DNA of 64,000 nt from Immersiella caudata (GCA_030512335.1 JAULSU010000004.1:1054001-1118000); one strand, 5' to 3'. Numbered from the stretch's first letter, positions 48,455-59,738 are shown. The notes: generated from the letters alone by a model not told the origin. Translations and numbers: made by a program.

Positions 48455-48929
48455 TTAGTGCTTCTTCATGACGGACAGGGTGTCGAGCTGCTCGATCTCC
48501 TTCTTCTCGGCCTCGATCTGCACGAGAAGTGGCACTAGGTAGGGGACATCCTCCTCGGGCTTTGTCCACTCAGCCTTGGGGAGGAGCTTGTGCTGAATGC
48601 TGAGCTGTGTTGCGCGGCGAATTCGGTAGATGCGGTCGTAGCTCTCCTTGGCGGGGAGGCGCTTGAGCGCAAGAAGCACGTTCTCGTTCTCCTCGCTGAT
48701 CAGGTCGTCGGCGCTAGATAGAGAGATTGTTAGATATCAATTGGGCTGATTGAGGGCTGTCGGAAACTCAATTGGTGTTTTCTCATTTCTTCGGGAGAGA
48801 ACGGGAGACTCACCGGAGACCTATCTTGCGGTATCCGGCCGCATTGGCGTACCAGTTGGCGAAGGGCAAAACGAGCTTCTTCAACCACGGCCGCGCGCTG
48901 ATAAAGGGAGCGGCGGAGAGGGCGGGCAT
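48455..48929 (-). CDS. QCR7: Cytochrome bc1 complex subunit 7 (ubiquinol-cytochrome c reductase 14 kDa subunit)
   Basis: A protein of 124 residues in two exons (48929-48814 and 48713-48455), the family's usual size. The N-terminus reads [20 protein letters not shown], then [23 protein letters not shown] across the intron (shown in part), and the rest includes [39 protein letters not shown] and a charged C-terminus. Qcr7 lies on the matrix side of complex III, contacts cytochrome b and is needed for assembly. It carries no cleaved presequence in yeast; its N-terminal segment serves import. CACGTG and CCAAT-type elements lie directly upstream of the start codon. Confidence 0.95.
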
Positions 48930-49926
48930 GGTGGGCGGATTGGCACGTGCTGTCGGGCGGTCGCAGGAGAGAGGGCTTCGTGAGGTTGTCGTGGTGGTTC
49001 ACGACCTCCAAATTGCCGCGAAATCAGACGTTGCTCAGGGAGCTCAGCCGAAAAATCCGTGGCGGCCTGAGGCATCAATTCGCGGCCGTGGTGCTTGTCA
49101 GAGGCGCTCGGGCCAGTTGAGCGGCGCCAAGGCAAGAAATGAGGTAATCGGTGTTGGGCTTCAGAAGAGTGGTTGGATGTTATCTGATAAGATAGACAAA
49201 TGTGTGTTGGGGTGAATTCCATTGCGGTTTCTTCAAGGTGAGAACGAGAACTACGCAGAAAGGCTTAAGTCTCAAAGAAATTTTTATTTTGTTTTTGTCT
49301 TGAAGCTGTCAACTGCATTGCAGTGCAGCCCTTTGAATCGTCTTCGGTCGTTTACAGAAAAGGAAGGGACTTTGACGGGCGTCTCGGTCCCTCGCCTGGC
49401 TCAACGACTGTCGCATGACTCGGGCCACACAGTGACATAATCGGCACCTGCCCGCCAATTCAGCGAATCGACTGTCAACTGGAACTGACGCTACCAACTC
49501 TTGATCGGGATCCCACGCGAGGTGCCAAGAACATTTTCCTTTGAAAGGGCCTCCACCATCCCATATTCGCAAATCCAGCGATCTCTTCGTACTCACTCCT
49601 TCAACTGCAGCTTTCCACGCTCCCCCGGCTCCAATATCAAAGTCTCTACCTTAAATCCCCCACAACCCGAAGCCCATGGACAGCGCCCGTCGCTAGCGGC
49701 AGAATCGGCCTCGGCCTTGAGCGGGATCTTCCCCGCACACTGGGACGAGAGGAAACCGCACGCGATAGCGGCGTCTCTGTGATAGCACCCTCTGCGGAAA
49801 CACCTAAACTCCCAGCACTTGCTAGACGCCGCAAGAAACCGATCTAACTGAAAGACCTGGGGGTCTCTGGAAGTTGACGGAGACCCCACGCGAGCCTCCG
49901 AGGCAGGCGACTTTGTTGAGACCGGC
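48930..49926. other. Divergent intergenic region: QCR7 / mitochondrial carrier
   Basis: A shared 1.0-kb promoter region between two mitochondrial genes. No coding region supported. Confidence 0.55.
48939..48949 (-). promoter_or_regulatory. Adjacent CACGTG and CCAAT elements just upstream of QCR7
   Basis: On the coding strand CACGTG (48949-48944) is followed directly by CCAAT (48943-48939), within 20 bp of the QCR7 ATG. CACGTG is a bHLH (Cbf1-type) site and CCAAT the HAP-complex site, both known regulators of respiratory genes in yeast. The position so close to the ATG is unusual, so function is uncertain. Confidence 0.3.
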
Positions 49927-51304
49927 ATGTCTCAGAGCGACCAGCTCGCTGCCCCTGGACAGCATTCTCCCACGACTGTGGTGGAATATGGGCTGGACAG
50001 AACATATCCTCATCCATCAAGACAAGCGCCGGCAAAAGGCGCATCGCCGGAGGAAGCGGGAGGGGCGATGCAGGACCCGCCGCAGCTCACACTCGGGGAG
50101 CGTTGGGCGATCAATGCCTCCGACTCGCAGTTCAACGCACTGGCTGGCGCGATAGGCGGATTCACGTCGGGTATAGTAACCTGTCCGCTGGACGTCATCA
50201 AAACCAAACTGCAAGCCCAGGGTGGATTCGCAGCGGTGCAGAAGGGTCGGCACGTAGGGCACACCAAAGTCTACGAGGGGCTTGTCGGGACCGCAAGCGT
50301 AATATGGAAGCAGGAGGGAATACGGGGAATGTATCGGGGTTTGGGGCCGATCATTATGGGGTACTTGCCAACATGGGCGGTGTGGTTCACCGTCTACAAC
50401 AAGAGCAAGATATGGATAGGCCAATACCACTGTAAGGACCGGCTCCTCGAAGACGAAAGATTCGCGCACTGCTGACACTGCATAAATAGCAAACACATTC
50501 GCTATCAACTTCTGGTCGTCCATCATAGCTGGGGCCAGCAGCACTATCGCCACGAATCCTATCTGGGTCATCAAGACCAGGTTAATGTCCCAGACACCAC
50601 ACCATGACAGGCACCTGTTTTCTTATTATCCTAAGGGCGCTAACACACCCACATCACGTCCGACACTCCATGCACCATGGCACTACAGGTCAACATTGGA
50701 CGCGGCACGGAAGATGTACACGACTGAGGGCATCTTGTCCTTCTACTCAGGATTATCGCCGGCTCTTCTCGGTCTCACCCACGTTGCCGTGCAGTTTCCC
50801 GCATACGAATACCTGAAAACGAAGTTCACCGGCCGGCCCATGGGTGCAGCTCCTGTCCAAGGGCAAGATGAGAAGGCGCACTGGCTCGGCATCCTTTCTG
50901 CATCGATCCTCTCCAAGATTTTGGCTAGCAGCGCAACGTATCCACACGAGGTGATCCGCACCAGGCTGCAAACGCAACGACGGCCGATGCCGGGCCATGA
51001 GTACATGGAGGGCCTTGGAGGCGTTGTACAGAAGGTAGCCGGAGGCGCCGCTCAGCCGGTCGAGCCCCAGAAGTCGATTCCGAAATACAGGGGCATTACC
51101 CAGACATTCCGAACTATTCTCAAGGAAGAGGGATGGATGGCGTTCTATGCCGGGATGGGCACAAATATGATGCGGGCAGTGCCCGCGGCTACCGTAACGA
51201 TGCTGACATATGAATATGTCATGAAGCAGCTCAACGGCACGAGGGTGCGTGGCCGGCAGAAGCAGCAAGTGCTTGTGGAGAAGGCCGAGCTTTCAGGGAG
51301 GTAA
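49927..51304 (+). CDS. Mitochondrial carrier, NAD+ transporter type (Yia6/Ndt1-like)
   Basis: A protein of 439 residues in two exons (49927-50431 and 50490-51304); the join reads GQYHS-NTFAINFWSS. It has three mitochondrial-carrier repeats with the signatures PLDVIKTKLQ, PIWVIKTRLM and PHEVIRTRLQ. The second has Trp in place of the usual Asp/Glu, as in the NAD+/pyrimidine/folate carrier branch. Other conserved parts include GIRGMYRGLGPIIMGYLPTW, GASSTIATNP, LSFYSGLSPALLGLTHVAVQFP and GWMAFYAGMGTNMMRAVPA. The first 60 residues are a hydrophilic extension. The best guess is NAD+ import into the mitochondrial matrix across the inner membrane; a pyrimidine-nucleotide or folate/FAD carrier is the alternative. 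It is divergent from QCR7. Confidence 0.9.
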
Positions 51305-53034
51305 GGTGTTCTCTGAAGAGCGTGGGGCTTCCCGACACCTGGTTGGCGCAAGCGGGAAGGTCTCTTGCCACAAGAAGGAAAAGTGCAGATGATAGAAGGA
51401 GTGGCAGGAGGGTAGATGGGTTGTGAGAGATTCCAGATGTGCCGCGATACACCGGATCTGCGAGGTTGATGTGGGATACTTTTATCTGTACGCATAGAAC
51501 ATTGAGGACGGTCTGTTGATGGTTTAGCGAATCCCGAAGCAACCAGCAAGCGGAAGTGCTTTGCAGATTCCTTTGGTTTGGGCTTTGACTGTGGAACGTG
51601 GCTGTACATGTATGCATTGGCTGGCAACCCACCCGAGCCTGGAGTTGGTATTCATGGTTTTGGCAGTACATCGACGTTGTATATCAGAATTGGAAAGGTT
51701 TAGTTTTTGCGAGATTGCCAACTGCACAATCTCTCTGGTCATGCCAGGCTAGAATTGCAGTGATATCCCATCACACTTTTTCGCACAGTCGATGCCGTCT
51801 TGCCCCGGCAGAAGCTCCACTTCATAATATCGTCGCCTTACAACGATATAATCGGGCGGCCTTGTTCCTCAGGTGAAGCATCGCCGTCTCGTTTCTCGAG
51901 GGTCAGTGGACCCTAACCCTGCTGATCGAAGAAAATTTTGAGGTCTGTAGATAGGTAGCCGTCCTGTCAATGGTGTCTCCTAGATGATCCATGGTACGTG
52001 GAGATGTGGGTGGTGATAGTAGGCATGCGTAATTCTCGACCTCAACCGCGGCTGAGCCGGCGCCATTACCGAGACCTGATACGACCATTGCCCACCCATT
52101 AAGGCTCTCTCACATTTCACTCATTCATTTCTCCTCCTCTCCTCTGTTGCCTCCCTGTGTTGAGCATCACGGTGGATTTTCTGTGCATTTTTAGCATGCT
52201 GATAATTTACGTCGGGTCTACTCGAACCGGCAGTCCGAATGTGGCTACTCACAGCGTTTAATTTGGCGGTCTGAATAGAGGAACGTGTGTATCTATCAAA
52301 TAATCAGTCTCCAAAGTTCAGAAGCAGGGGCATCTCTCCTAGTTCCAATCTGGTAACGAGCAAAGAGCGAAGGCACCTACGCAAATAGCACACAGGCCAT
52401 AGTGAAGGCCGCAATTGGCGCGACCACTGTCTGGTACGAACTGAATGAGTTTCCAAGCTGACAGATGTTATGTAAAGAGTGGATTTGCGCATACTCGTGG
52501 ATTTATGCCTCCTCCTGCCATTTTTGGGGTCCTCTCTCACTGAGATGTAGATGGAGAGATGGAGATTGAGATGTCGTATGATTGAGCTTTGACGCGAAAG
52601 CTAGCGGGCTACGACTATGTGGTTTGCGGCTTGCTCCTTTGACTTCGTGGCATCAGTGGAAATCAACGATGCATTTCTAGAATGGTCAATTGGGAGAAAT
52701 CGAAGACAAAAGGTAATATATTCGGGGTCTGCGTGGTGCAGCACCCAAGACGTCGCCATATGCGGCCCTTCTCTCACCACTATAAACACGCCAGTTTGAT
52801 TAGTGAATTGTAAACCTCGAATCGATTGTTGCACAACTACGGTGAGAAACCCAAACAAAAGAATCCCTACATTTACACAGCCCAGCCAAGAGCCTTCGTC
52901 CAGATATCCGTCCCTCCGTCCATTCATCTGCCTATGCGTCCGTCTGTCAATCCCAAGAATCCTATCCATAACCGGCCGTCCTCCGAGCCCATACAGCGAT
53001 CAGAAAATGTAACAAACCCACACCCAACGACAGA
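51305..53034. other. Convergent intergenic region: 3' ends of carrier and peroxiredoxin
   Basis: 1.7 kb between stop codons. It has a short telomere-like CCCTAACCCT at about 51910-51919. No gene supported. Confidence 0.55.
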
Positions 53035-54103
53035 TCACTCCTTCTTTTCCTCGCCCTTCTTAGCCTCGCCATTAGTCACCTCTCCATTCGTAGCTAGCGC
53101 ATCCTTCATCTCCACATCCTTCTTTTCTCCATCTTCCTTCTCCCCATTCGCCTCACCGTTCACCTCAGCCTTCTCCTTCTCCTCAGAAACCTTCTCATCC
53201 TTCTCTTCTTCCTCTTTGGCTTCCTCTCCCTTGTCCTTCTTCTCCTCCTCTCCCTTGGCCGGCTCCTCTGCTTCAACCTCCACCTTCTCAGCTTCCTCAC
53301 CCGCTGGCATCGCCTCCACAATCTTCTTCACCACCGCGACCGTCCCATCGGGACTACCCGGCTGGGCGGCGAGGATCTTGCCACTCTTGTCTACGACGAA
53401 GACGCCGCGGGTAGCCTTGCCAACAGCCTTCTTCAGGTTGATCGCGGCCAGGAGGGTGCACTTGGGATCGCAAAGGAGAGGGTAAGGGAGCTTTTGCTTG
53501 GTTTGGAAGGTGGTATTGGCCTTTGGCGAGTCCGGGGAGAGGCCGTAGATGGCGAGACCCGAGGAGGTGAGGGGGTTGTAGGAGTCACGGAAGAGGCAGG
53601 CTTGCTTGGTGCCTGGGGTTGTTAGTGTGGGGGAGATATGGTAAGGGTCGGACAGAATCGGGTTAGGTAAACAGGTGAGGTGGTACACATGGTATTATGG
53701 GGCGAGATATGCGGGAAGTAGAGATGGAATGTCACTTACATCCTGGGGTGGAAGCCTTGGGATAGGTAAAAATGACGACGCCGGCCTTGCTCTCCTCAAC
53801 GAGCGCCTTCAGAGTGGTCGTGGTACCGTCATTCTTTTGAATCTCGCCCCCAAAGCCGTCGAGTGAGATGGTCTTTCCGACCTCGAGCTCGTCAGACGCG
53901 CCATCGTCGCCATCGTCATCAGCTTCGGTGGTAGGGGCCAGGGCCTGCTTGGCAGGCCTGCCCCGAGGCTTGGGAACAGCTTCCTTGACTTCCTTGGCCT
54001 TGGCGGTAACGGCGGCCTTCACCTTGGTCGCCTTGGTCGCCTTCTTGGCTGGAGGCTCCGGCGGAGGGGCCGGGGCTTTGCGCTTGCGCAGTTCAACGGG
54101 CAT
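53035..54103 (-). CDS. Nuclear thiol peroxidase (BCP/PrxQ-type peroxiredoxin, Dot5-like) with acidic C-terminal tail
   Basis: A protein of 313 residues in two exons (54103-53740 and 53612-53035), with a 127-bp intron that splits the active-site cysteine codon. The N-terminus is basic and Ala/Lys-rich (RKRKAPAPPPEPPAKKATKA) with a KPRGRPAK AT-hook-like motif, which suggests a nuclear, DNA-associated protein. The peroxiredoxin core has VIFTYPKASTPGC, giving the peroxidatic Cys122 and the resolving Cys127 (TKQAC) five residues on, as in BCP/PrxQ enzymes such as yeast Dot5. LPYPLLCDPKCTLL and GKATRGVFVVDKSGKILAA follow. About the last 100 residues are almost entirely Glu, Lys, Asp and Ala, a tail absent from yeast Dot5. 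It reduces hydroperoxides using thioredoxin; telomere or chromatin roles are known only for the yeast protein. Confidence 0.92.
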
Positions 54104-55197
54104 GGCGACGGCGGGGAGAGCAATGCGCCGCGAGCAAGTGGGTCCTGAGCTCAGCACAACTCACACACCTAATGTCGCGCAGTAGTGATGATACAACGGT
54201 CTAGGTCGCGGTGTAGATGCGACTGCGATGCAGAAGGTTGTTGATGGAGGAAGAGGGGTGGGAATGGAAAAGATGAGGAAAGAAGAGGAAGTTCGGAGCC
54301 TGGGTTAACGTTGGAGCGTAAACAGGACGTTCAAGGTGGTTGCGCAAGCGCCTGGCCAATCACAGCGCGCAGCTGAAGCTTGAAGCAGCCGGGTCAGGGG
54401 GGTTTGGGGTTTTGCGAGCTTGCGTTGCGGCGCGAACGAGCTGGGTCCAGGAAAAAAGAAAGAGAACCTGGGGGAGAGGAAGTCCGTGAGCAGCACCGTG
54501 AGATGGCGGCTGTGTCTGCCGACAATAATGCCTCTTCCTCCCTCCTCTCCAAAGCTACCTGGTGCTTCCGCAGCCCCCCCTCGCCTCGCCACCCGGCGTA
54601 TCTCTGGTAACGACTGTCCAGCTGCTTCGTCTTGCAGCACCTCCTCTGTGTCTCTGCACCACACCCAACCAAAACCAATTGGGCGTTCTCTGCCGCGGTA
54701 GCAGCTGGATAATTCCTCAACGTCTCCCCATAGTAGCTAGACTACCTAAGCTCTCAGAGCTGCCCACTCAACAGTGCTTCTTCCCCACCACACCTTGTAC
54801 GCGCTTCTCGACCCCATTGCAGACTTATCGAATGGAATCATAACCCCAAAATAACGCCCCGCTAGCCCGGCAGCTCGGCCAGCAGCATAGAATTACCTTG
54901 CACAGCTGCAAGTCATGTGAGATGATGCAATTGCGAAAAGCGAGGATCCGTCGAAGCCGGCTGATTTTGCTTTGGAGGGTGAGCTGTGTTGGTTCGACGA
55001 TGTGGTCCAAGCCACCCCTGTCGCCAACACCAGCTTTTCTTCAAGCCCGGTAAAACCCCGGCAGTCGGAATTCCTTCCAAGGCCGTGCTCAACCAAGCGT
55101 GACGGGCAATTCGAACTCCGCTGCTGCTGGCCATCACGATCTCGAAGCCGCAAAGGTCCCGACCTCTGAACCTCCCTCGTCACCCAATCCCGCCATC
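54104..55197. other. Divergent intergenic region: peroxiredoxin / NUZM
   Basis: A shared promoter region of 1.1 kb. CCAATCA, a good HAP/CBF consensus, is at 54356-54362. No coding region supported. Confidence 0.55.
54356..54362 (+). promoter_or_regulatory. CCAAT box (CCAATCA) in peroxiredoxin/NUZM divergent promoter
   Basis: It matches the CCAAT-binding complex consensus CCAATCA, 253 bp upstream of the peroxiredoxin start and 836 bp upstream of NUZM. Usage is inferred only. Confidence 0.3.
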
Positions 55198-55939
55198 ATG
55201 GCCTCCAAAGCGGTTGCTAAGGCCGCCGGTGGCGTCATGAACATCTCCAAGGTACGATATTCCCTCTGCCCACAGCTCAATTGACGCGCCAATTCCCTCC
55301 CTTTCCTCACCTTTCCCCATGAAAGCTAACCTCACATCCCACACCACAGAAACAAACCCTTCAGTCCACTGGCGCGTGGGAACGCATCCGCAAGGCCTTC
55401 GCCATAGACCCCAACCGCTCTAACGGTGTCCCTCTCAACCCCTACTTCCGTAACCCGGCGCCCGGCGAGAACGACCCCCTTCAGTACGATGACCCGGTGA
55501 CCATCCCTGCCGGCGACATCGCCGACAACGCATACTTCAAGCGCGATGCTCGCCGCAACTACCCCCGTCTCAGCGTCGTCGGACAGGCGCAGCAGGTTGC
55601 CCTGCTCACGGTCGGCAGTGCGGCGGCGCCCAAGGTCGAGCTGATTGGCGAGGCGGGAAGCCAGGCGTTGGTTGCGGCTGAGGAGACGGGTAAGGCGGCT
55701 GGGCTGGCCAAGTTTATTGAGAAGGAGGGCGTGGAGGGGGCAAAGGCGTTGCTGGCGCAGACGGGAGGTTTGCCGCCTCTGCCGAGCGGAGAAAGTCTGA
55801 CGAGTGGGAAGTGGGATGTGCACAAGTATGCGCTGGAAGAGGAGCAGACTTATGGTGATGGGTAAGTTGATATTGGGACTACGGTTTATGGGGATGAATG
55901 CTAACCTGGTGTAGGTACCCGTGCAGGACATTCGTATGA
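55198..55939 (+). CDS. NADH:ubiquinone oxidoreductase 21.3 kDa accessory subunit (NUZM)
   Basis: A protein of 196 residues in three exons (55198-55251, 55350-55861 and 55915-55939), with the last exon adding only YPCRTFV. Conserved blocks are QSTGAWERIRKAFAIDPNRS, NGVPLNPYFRNPAPGENDP, DDPVTIPAGDIADNAYFKRD, ARRNYPRLSVV and GGLPPLPSGESLTSGKWDV. These identify the fungal-specific complex I subunit known in Neurospora as the 21.3 kDa subunit and in Yarrowia as NUZM, located at the mitochondrial inner membrane. The start ATG gives a short N-terminus (MASKAVAKAAGGVMNISK) that is basic and could aid import. It is convergent with LTO1. Confidence 0.94.
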
Positions 55940-56263
55940 GCGGGGAGAGAGTGGTTTCAGGGAGAGGCCGAGTTCGTTGCCCGTGTACATAGGGGACGCG
56001 AGGTGTATAGACTTTGACATTGCGAATTGGTCTTTTACTATGTGACCGTTTGTTCATTGGCATAATGTGGTATCTATGTCCCGCTATGAGAAGCTCAGAG
56101 ATATACGTGCCTAGGTATCGGGCTTGATGCAGTCAAAACGGTCAGCTGGACCCGTTTGAGCCGTGCTGATCCTTGACAGCCCTCATCCATCTTGGCCGCG
56201 CAACATTCTGCTTCTGCTTGCACAGCTTCTTCTTCTGCCAGTACGTGTGCTGCTCCCTTTCCC
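55940..56263. other. Convergent intergenic region: NUZM / LTO1
   Basis: 324 bp between stop codons, containing CCTAGGTA at 56110-56117. Nothing else seen. Confidence 0.6.
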
Positions 56264-56821
56264 TCACATATCTAGCTTTGCCTTGCCTGGCCCTGAACTT
56301 TCAGGGCCCTTGCTCGCCTCGTTAGCGTGATACCTCTCCCCCACAAGTCCCTCAATAATCTTGGTCTTCCCTTGCGCTCTCTTTAACCTGTCATCAAAAT
56401 CGTTGACGGCCTCGTCTACGTTCTCGGTGGAGAGACTCTCTGACTCGACCAGCGCATATAGGGTGGTGATGTGCTTCGCAAGCCGGGCGTTTTGTGGCAG
56501 AGCCGGGAGATGCTCTGGATGAGGCGACGTCTCGTTCGATATTTTCTGGGCAGATGACGTTCCAGACTTATCGGCAGCCTCTACTGGCTTCGCCGGTTGC
56601 TGACTGGGCTTGGTCGTGTTTGGTAAACGATTGGCCCATACGATTGCCCTCCCATATAGCTTGCCGCTCTCAAAAAACTTCTGGAATCCCTTCTCAAGTC
56701 CCAAGCCACGGCCCTCCACTAGCCCGGCTCTGGCGCCGTCATCTTCGCCTTGCCGGTAGCCTTCTTGGTAGAACTGTTCTTCCAGGTTGAGGATGTCTTC
56801 GAATGGGTCTTCGTTGGCCAT
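56264..56821 (-). CDS. LTO1: LTO1 (ORAOV1) homologue, Yae1-domain protein
   Basis: A single exon of 185 residues. After MANEDPFEDILNLEEQFYQE comes the deca-GX3-type Yae1 motif (GYRQGEDDGARAGLVEGRGL, then GLEKGFQKFF), with glycines spaced four apart as in Yae1 and Lto1. In yeast Lto1 and Yae1 form an adaptor that delivers Fe-S clusters from the CIA machinery to the ABC protein Rli1/ABCE1, needed for ribosome biogenesis and recycling. The second half is Pro/Ser/Lys-rich then helical (LAKHITTLYALVESESLS). The start was chosen at MANED because it precedes the conserved domain; the frame continues upstream to other ATGs without conservation. The C-terminus lacks the Trp end typical of Lto1 CIA targeting (it ends KAKLDM). 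Confidence 0.88.
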   Translation of the reverse strand: MANEDPFEDILNLEEQFYQEGYRQGEDDGARAGLVEGRGLGLEKGFQKFFESGKLYGRAIVWANRLPNTTKPSQQPAKPVEAADKSGTSSAQKISNETSPHPEHLPALPQNARLAKHITTLYALVESESLSTENVDEAVNDFDDRLKRAQGKTKIIEGLVGERYHANEASKGPESSGPGKAKLDM

Positions 56822-57248
56822 GGCGAAAGATAGGGCTGGGTATTGATTGGACTGGAAATGCACTTCAAAATGAGTAAAATATACAAGCTTTTTTAAACTG
56901 ATACCAGCTAAACAAAAAGGCACGCGATTCTCAAGCTGCCAGATACATCCGTTCCGGGTACGTAGGGAGCTCTGGGATGACGGATGGCGGGGCACCAATG
57001 TTAATTGCTGAATCGCGGGGCAAATTTTGGGGAGGACCCCGCAGTTGCGCGACACACCTGGCGCATCGCCTTTCAAGGGAGACGGGATGGATGACTCAAA
57101 TCAACCTCTGACTCTTGAATAATCGAGTTTCTGTTTTTTTCGTCGTGGAATCTCTTTCCACGCGTCTGCAGCGATTTCCGCTTAGTTCCCGCTCCACAAT
57201 CAAATCCCCGAACGTCAACGGGGCCATCCAACCCCGCGCTCCTCGACA
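56822..57248. other. Divergent promoter region: LTO1 / methionyl-tRNA synthetase
   Basis: 427 bp shared between two translation-linked genes. One ACGCGT is at 57160-57165. No coding sequence. Confidence 0.6.
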
Positions 57249-59429
57249 ATGGCCGAGGCCTCGAAACCCACGATCCTCCCCGTGCCGGGAAAGAAGAACG
57301 TCCTCATCACATCGGCGCTTCCATACGTGAACAATGTTCCTCACTTGGGCAACATTATTGGGAGTACGCTAAGCGCGGATGTCTATGCCCGCTACAGCAA
57401 GCTACGCGATCGCCCGACACTCTGTGAGTATCCCTGACAAGATGTACGGGTTGCCTGACTAACTCGACGTCTAGATATTTGCGGAACGGACGAGTATGGT
57501 ACGTCAAAGGCTTGACTTGAACTCCAAACGATCGGTGAGTTGTAGCGCGCTTGGACTGACATTACGGTTCTCAGGAACTGCCACCGAGACCCGCGCCCTC
57601 GAGGCTGGCGTTACACCCCAGGAACTCTGCGATGAGTTTTACGCAAAGCACAAGGCCATCTACGAGTGGTTTGACATTGGTTTCGACCACTTTGGCCGAA
57701 CCACGACCAAGCAACAGACCGACATCGTTCAGGACGCCTTCCTGAAGCTACACAAGAACGGATATATGGAGGAGAGAACCACCACCCAGCCCTACTGCGA
57801 GAAACACGAGTCTTTCCTTGCCGATCGCTTCGTGGAGGGAACTTGCCCCAGGCCTGGGTGCGGGTACGAGGATGCGCGCGGAGATCAGTGCGACAAGTGC
57901 GGCAACCTGCTCGACCCCTTTGAGCTCATCAACCCCAAGTGCAAGCTGGACGGTTCAACCCCTGTACCGAAGGACACCGCCCACTTCTTCATTAGACTCG
58001 ACAAGCTTCAGCCGCAGGTTCAGGAATGGTTTGAGAAGGCGCACAAGGAGGGCAACTGGTCGTCAAATGGAGTCGCTATCACGAAGGCATGGCTGGACCG
58101 TGGTCTCGATGCCCGGTCCATCACCAGAGATGTGAAGTGGGGCGTTCCGGTACCCCTGGAAGGCTTTGAGAAGAAGGTCATTTATGTGTGGTTCGATGCT
58201 CCTTATGGCTACCCGTCTATCACGGCAAATTACACCGACCAGTGGGAGAAGTGGTGGAAGAACCCGGACGAGGTCGATCTTTACCAGTTCATGGGCAAAG
58301 ACAACGTGAGTCAGGCGGGCATGCTTGATTCCCGAACGGAGCTGACTGGAACAGGTTCCTTTCCATACCGTGCTCTGGCCTGCGTCCCTCATCGGCGCAG
58401 AAGGAGACAAGTGGACGAAGCTCCATACCATCTCAACATCGGAGTACCTTAACTACGAGAACACCAAATTCAGCAAGTCTCGCGGAGTTGGTGTGTTTGG
58501 AGACGGTGCAAAGGATACTGGTATTGGACCATCGGTCTGGAGGTATTACCTGTTGTCCAACCGCCCCGAGACTGGCGACACTCAGGTATGGCAAATTCCA
58601 CGGCTTCAAGTTTTCAGCTCTAACTTCTTCCCAGTTCGAGTGGAGCGGGTTTGCGGCCGCGAACAATAACGAGCTTCTTGCAAACCTTGGGAACTTCGTC
58701 AACCGTGTAATCAAGTTCGTCAATGCCAAGTTTGACGGCTTCGTCCCCGAGTTTTCTCCCTCGTATACGGATGACAGCTTCGACTTCCCTGGCTGGATTG
58801 CTGGTATCAACATACTCCTCGGAGATTACATTGCGGAGATGGAGCTTGTTCACCTCCGTGCAGGCGTGAAGAAGCTCATGGAAATCTCGTCCCAAGGCAA
58901 TCTCCTTCTCCAATACAGGCTAGACAACGCGAACCTGGCCGAACACCCGGACCGCACCAAGACTGTCATCGGCCTCGCACTTAACCTCTCGTCCCTTCTC
59001 GCCTCCCTCGCTTCACCCTACATGCCCTCTACTTCTCAGTCGATCGTTCGTCAGCTCAGCAGCGACCTCAAGTCTATCACAGAGACCTTCGATCCCGAGG
59101 TTATCAAATCAGGACACAAGCTCGGCAAAGCTGAGTACCTATTCACCAAGATCGATGACAAGAAGGTCGCCGAGTGGAAGGACCGGTTCGGCGGCACGCA
59201 GGCCAGCCGTGCCGCTGAGGAGGCAGCTAAGGAGGCGTTAAAGGCTAAGAAGCAGGCAGAGAAGGATAAGAAGAAGGCGAAGAAGGCCTCTAAGAAGGCC
59301 GCCGAAACGGAAGGCAGTGCTGAGGTGGGCAGCTCTACTGCAGCGGCACAGACTGGAGAAGCGCCGCAGACAGCAGCAACAAAGGAGACCAAGGAGCTCC
59401 CGATCCGGGAAAAGCCGGTGGAGAAATAG
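57249..59429 (+). CDS. Methionyl-tRNA synthetase, cytosolic
   Basis: A protein of 651 residues in five exons: 57249-57423, 57475-57498 (24 nt), 57575-58305, 58355-58585 and 58635-59429. Class I signatures: [20 protein letters not shown] contains the HIGH-type motif (HLGN), and TKFSKSRG is the KMSKS equivalent. CRPGCGY-like zinc knuckles ([23 protein letters not shown]) lie between, and [16 protein letters not shown] and [12 protein letters not shown] complete the catalytic domain. The anticodon-binding helical domain follows. The C-terminal 90 residues are Lys/Ala/Glu-rich ([16 protein letters not shown]), with no C-terminal tRNA-binding (EMAP/Arc1-like) domain. The presence of cytosolic-type insertions and the lack of a presequence indicate the cytosolic enzyme. 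It charges initiator and elongator tRNA-Met. Confidence 0.95.
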
Positions 59430-59738
59430 GAGTTCGTTTGGCATATTCGGTGTTTAGTTTAGCGTGTTGCGGTAGAGTAGAATAGATTGCGATACCATGA
59501 GTCCGCTTGTCACCCTTCCTCTGTTCACCCGTAAACCGACCAAAAGATTTCTTTCTCCCTCTCTGATCAAGTTGTTAAGTTCGGTGTCAAGATACGATGG
59601 GTTTGTGGCTCCATGTTCCTCTTTCTGCTCCAATAGGTGGCCTCTCACAATTTCCGCCATTTCACTCACATCTCAAGCCTTAGGTGACTTCGAACCAAAC
59701 ACATTTTAACTCTTTCTATCCAGAAACCCAAGCCCCCT
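59430..59738. other. Convergent intergenic region: MetRS / SDR
   Basis: 309 bp between stop codons. Nothing recognisable. Confidence 0.6.

Noticed and set aside
51908..51920. Telomere-like CCCTAACCCT
   Set aside because: Fewer than two full repeats; together with a single TTAGGG near 22806 it is too short for an interstitial telomere.
55332..56063. 243-codon minus-strand frame over NUZM
   Set aside because: Antisense shadow of a conserved complex I subunit; Arg/Leu-rich with no signature.
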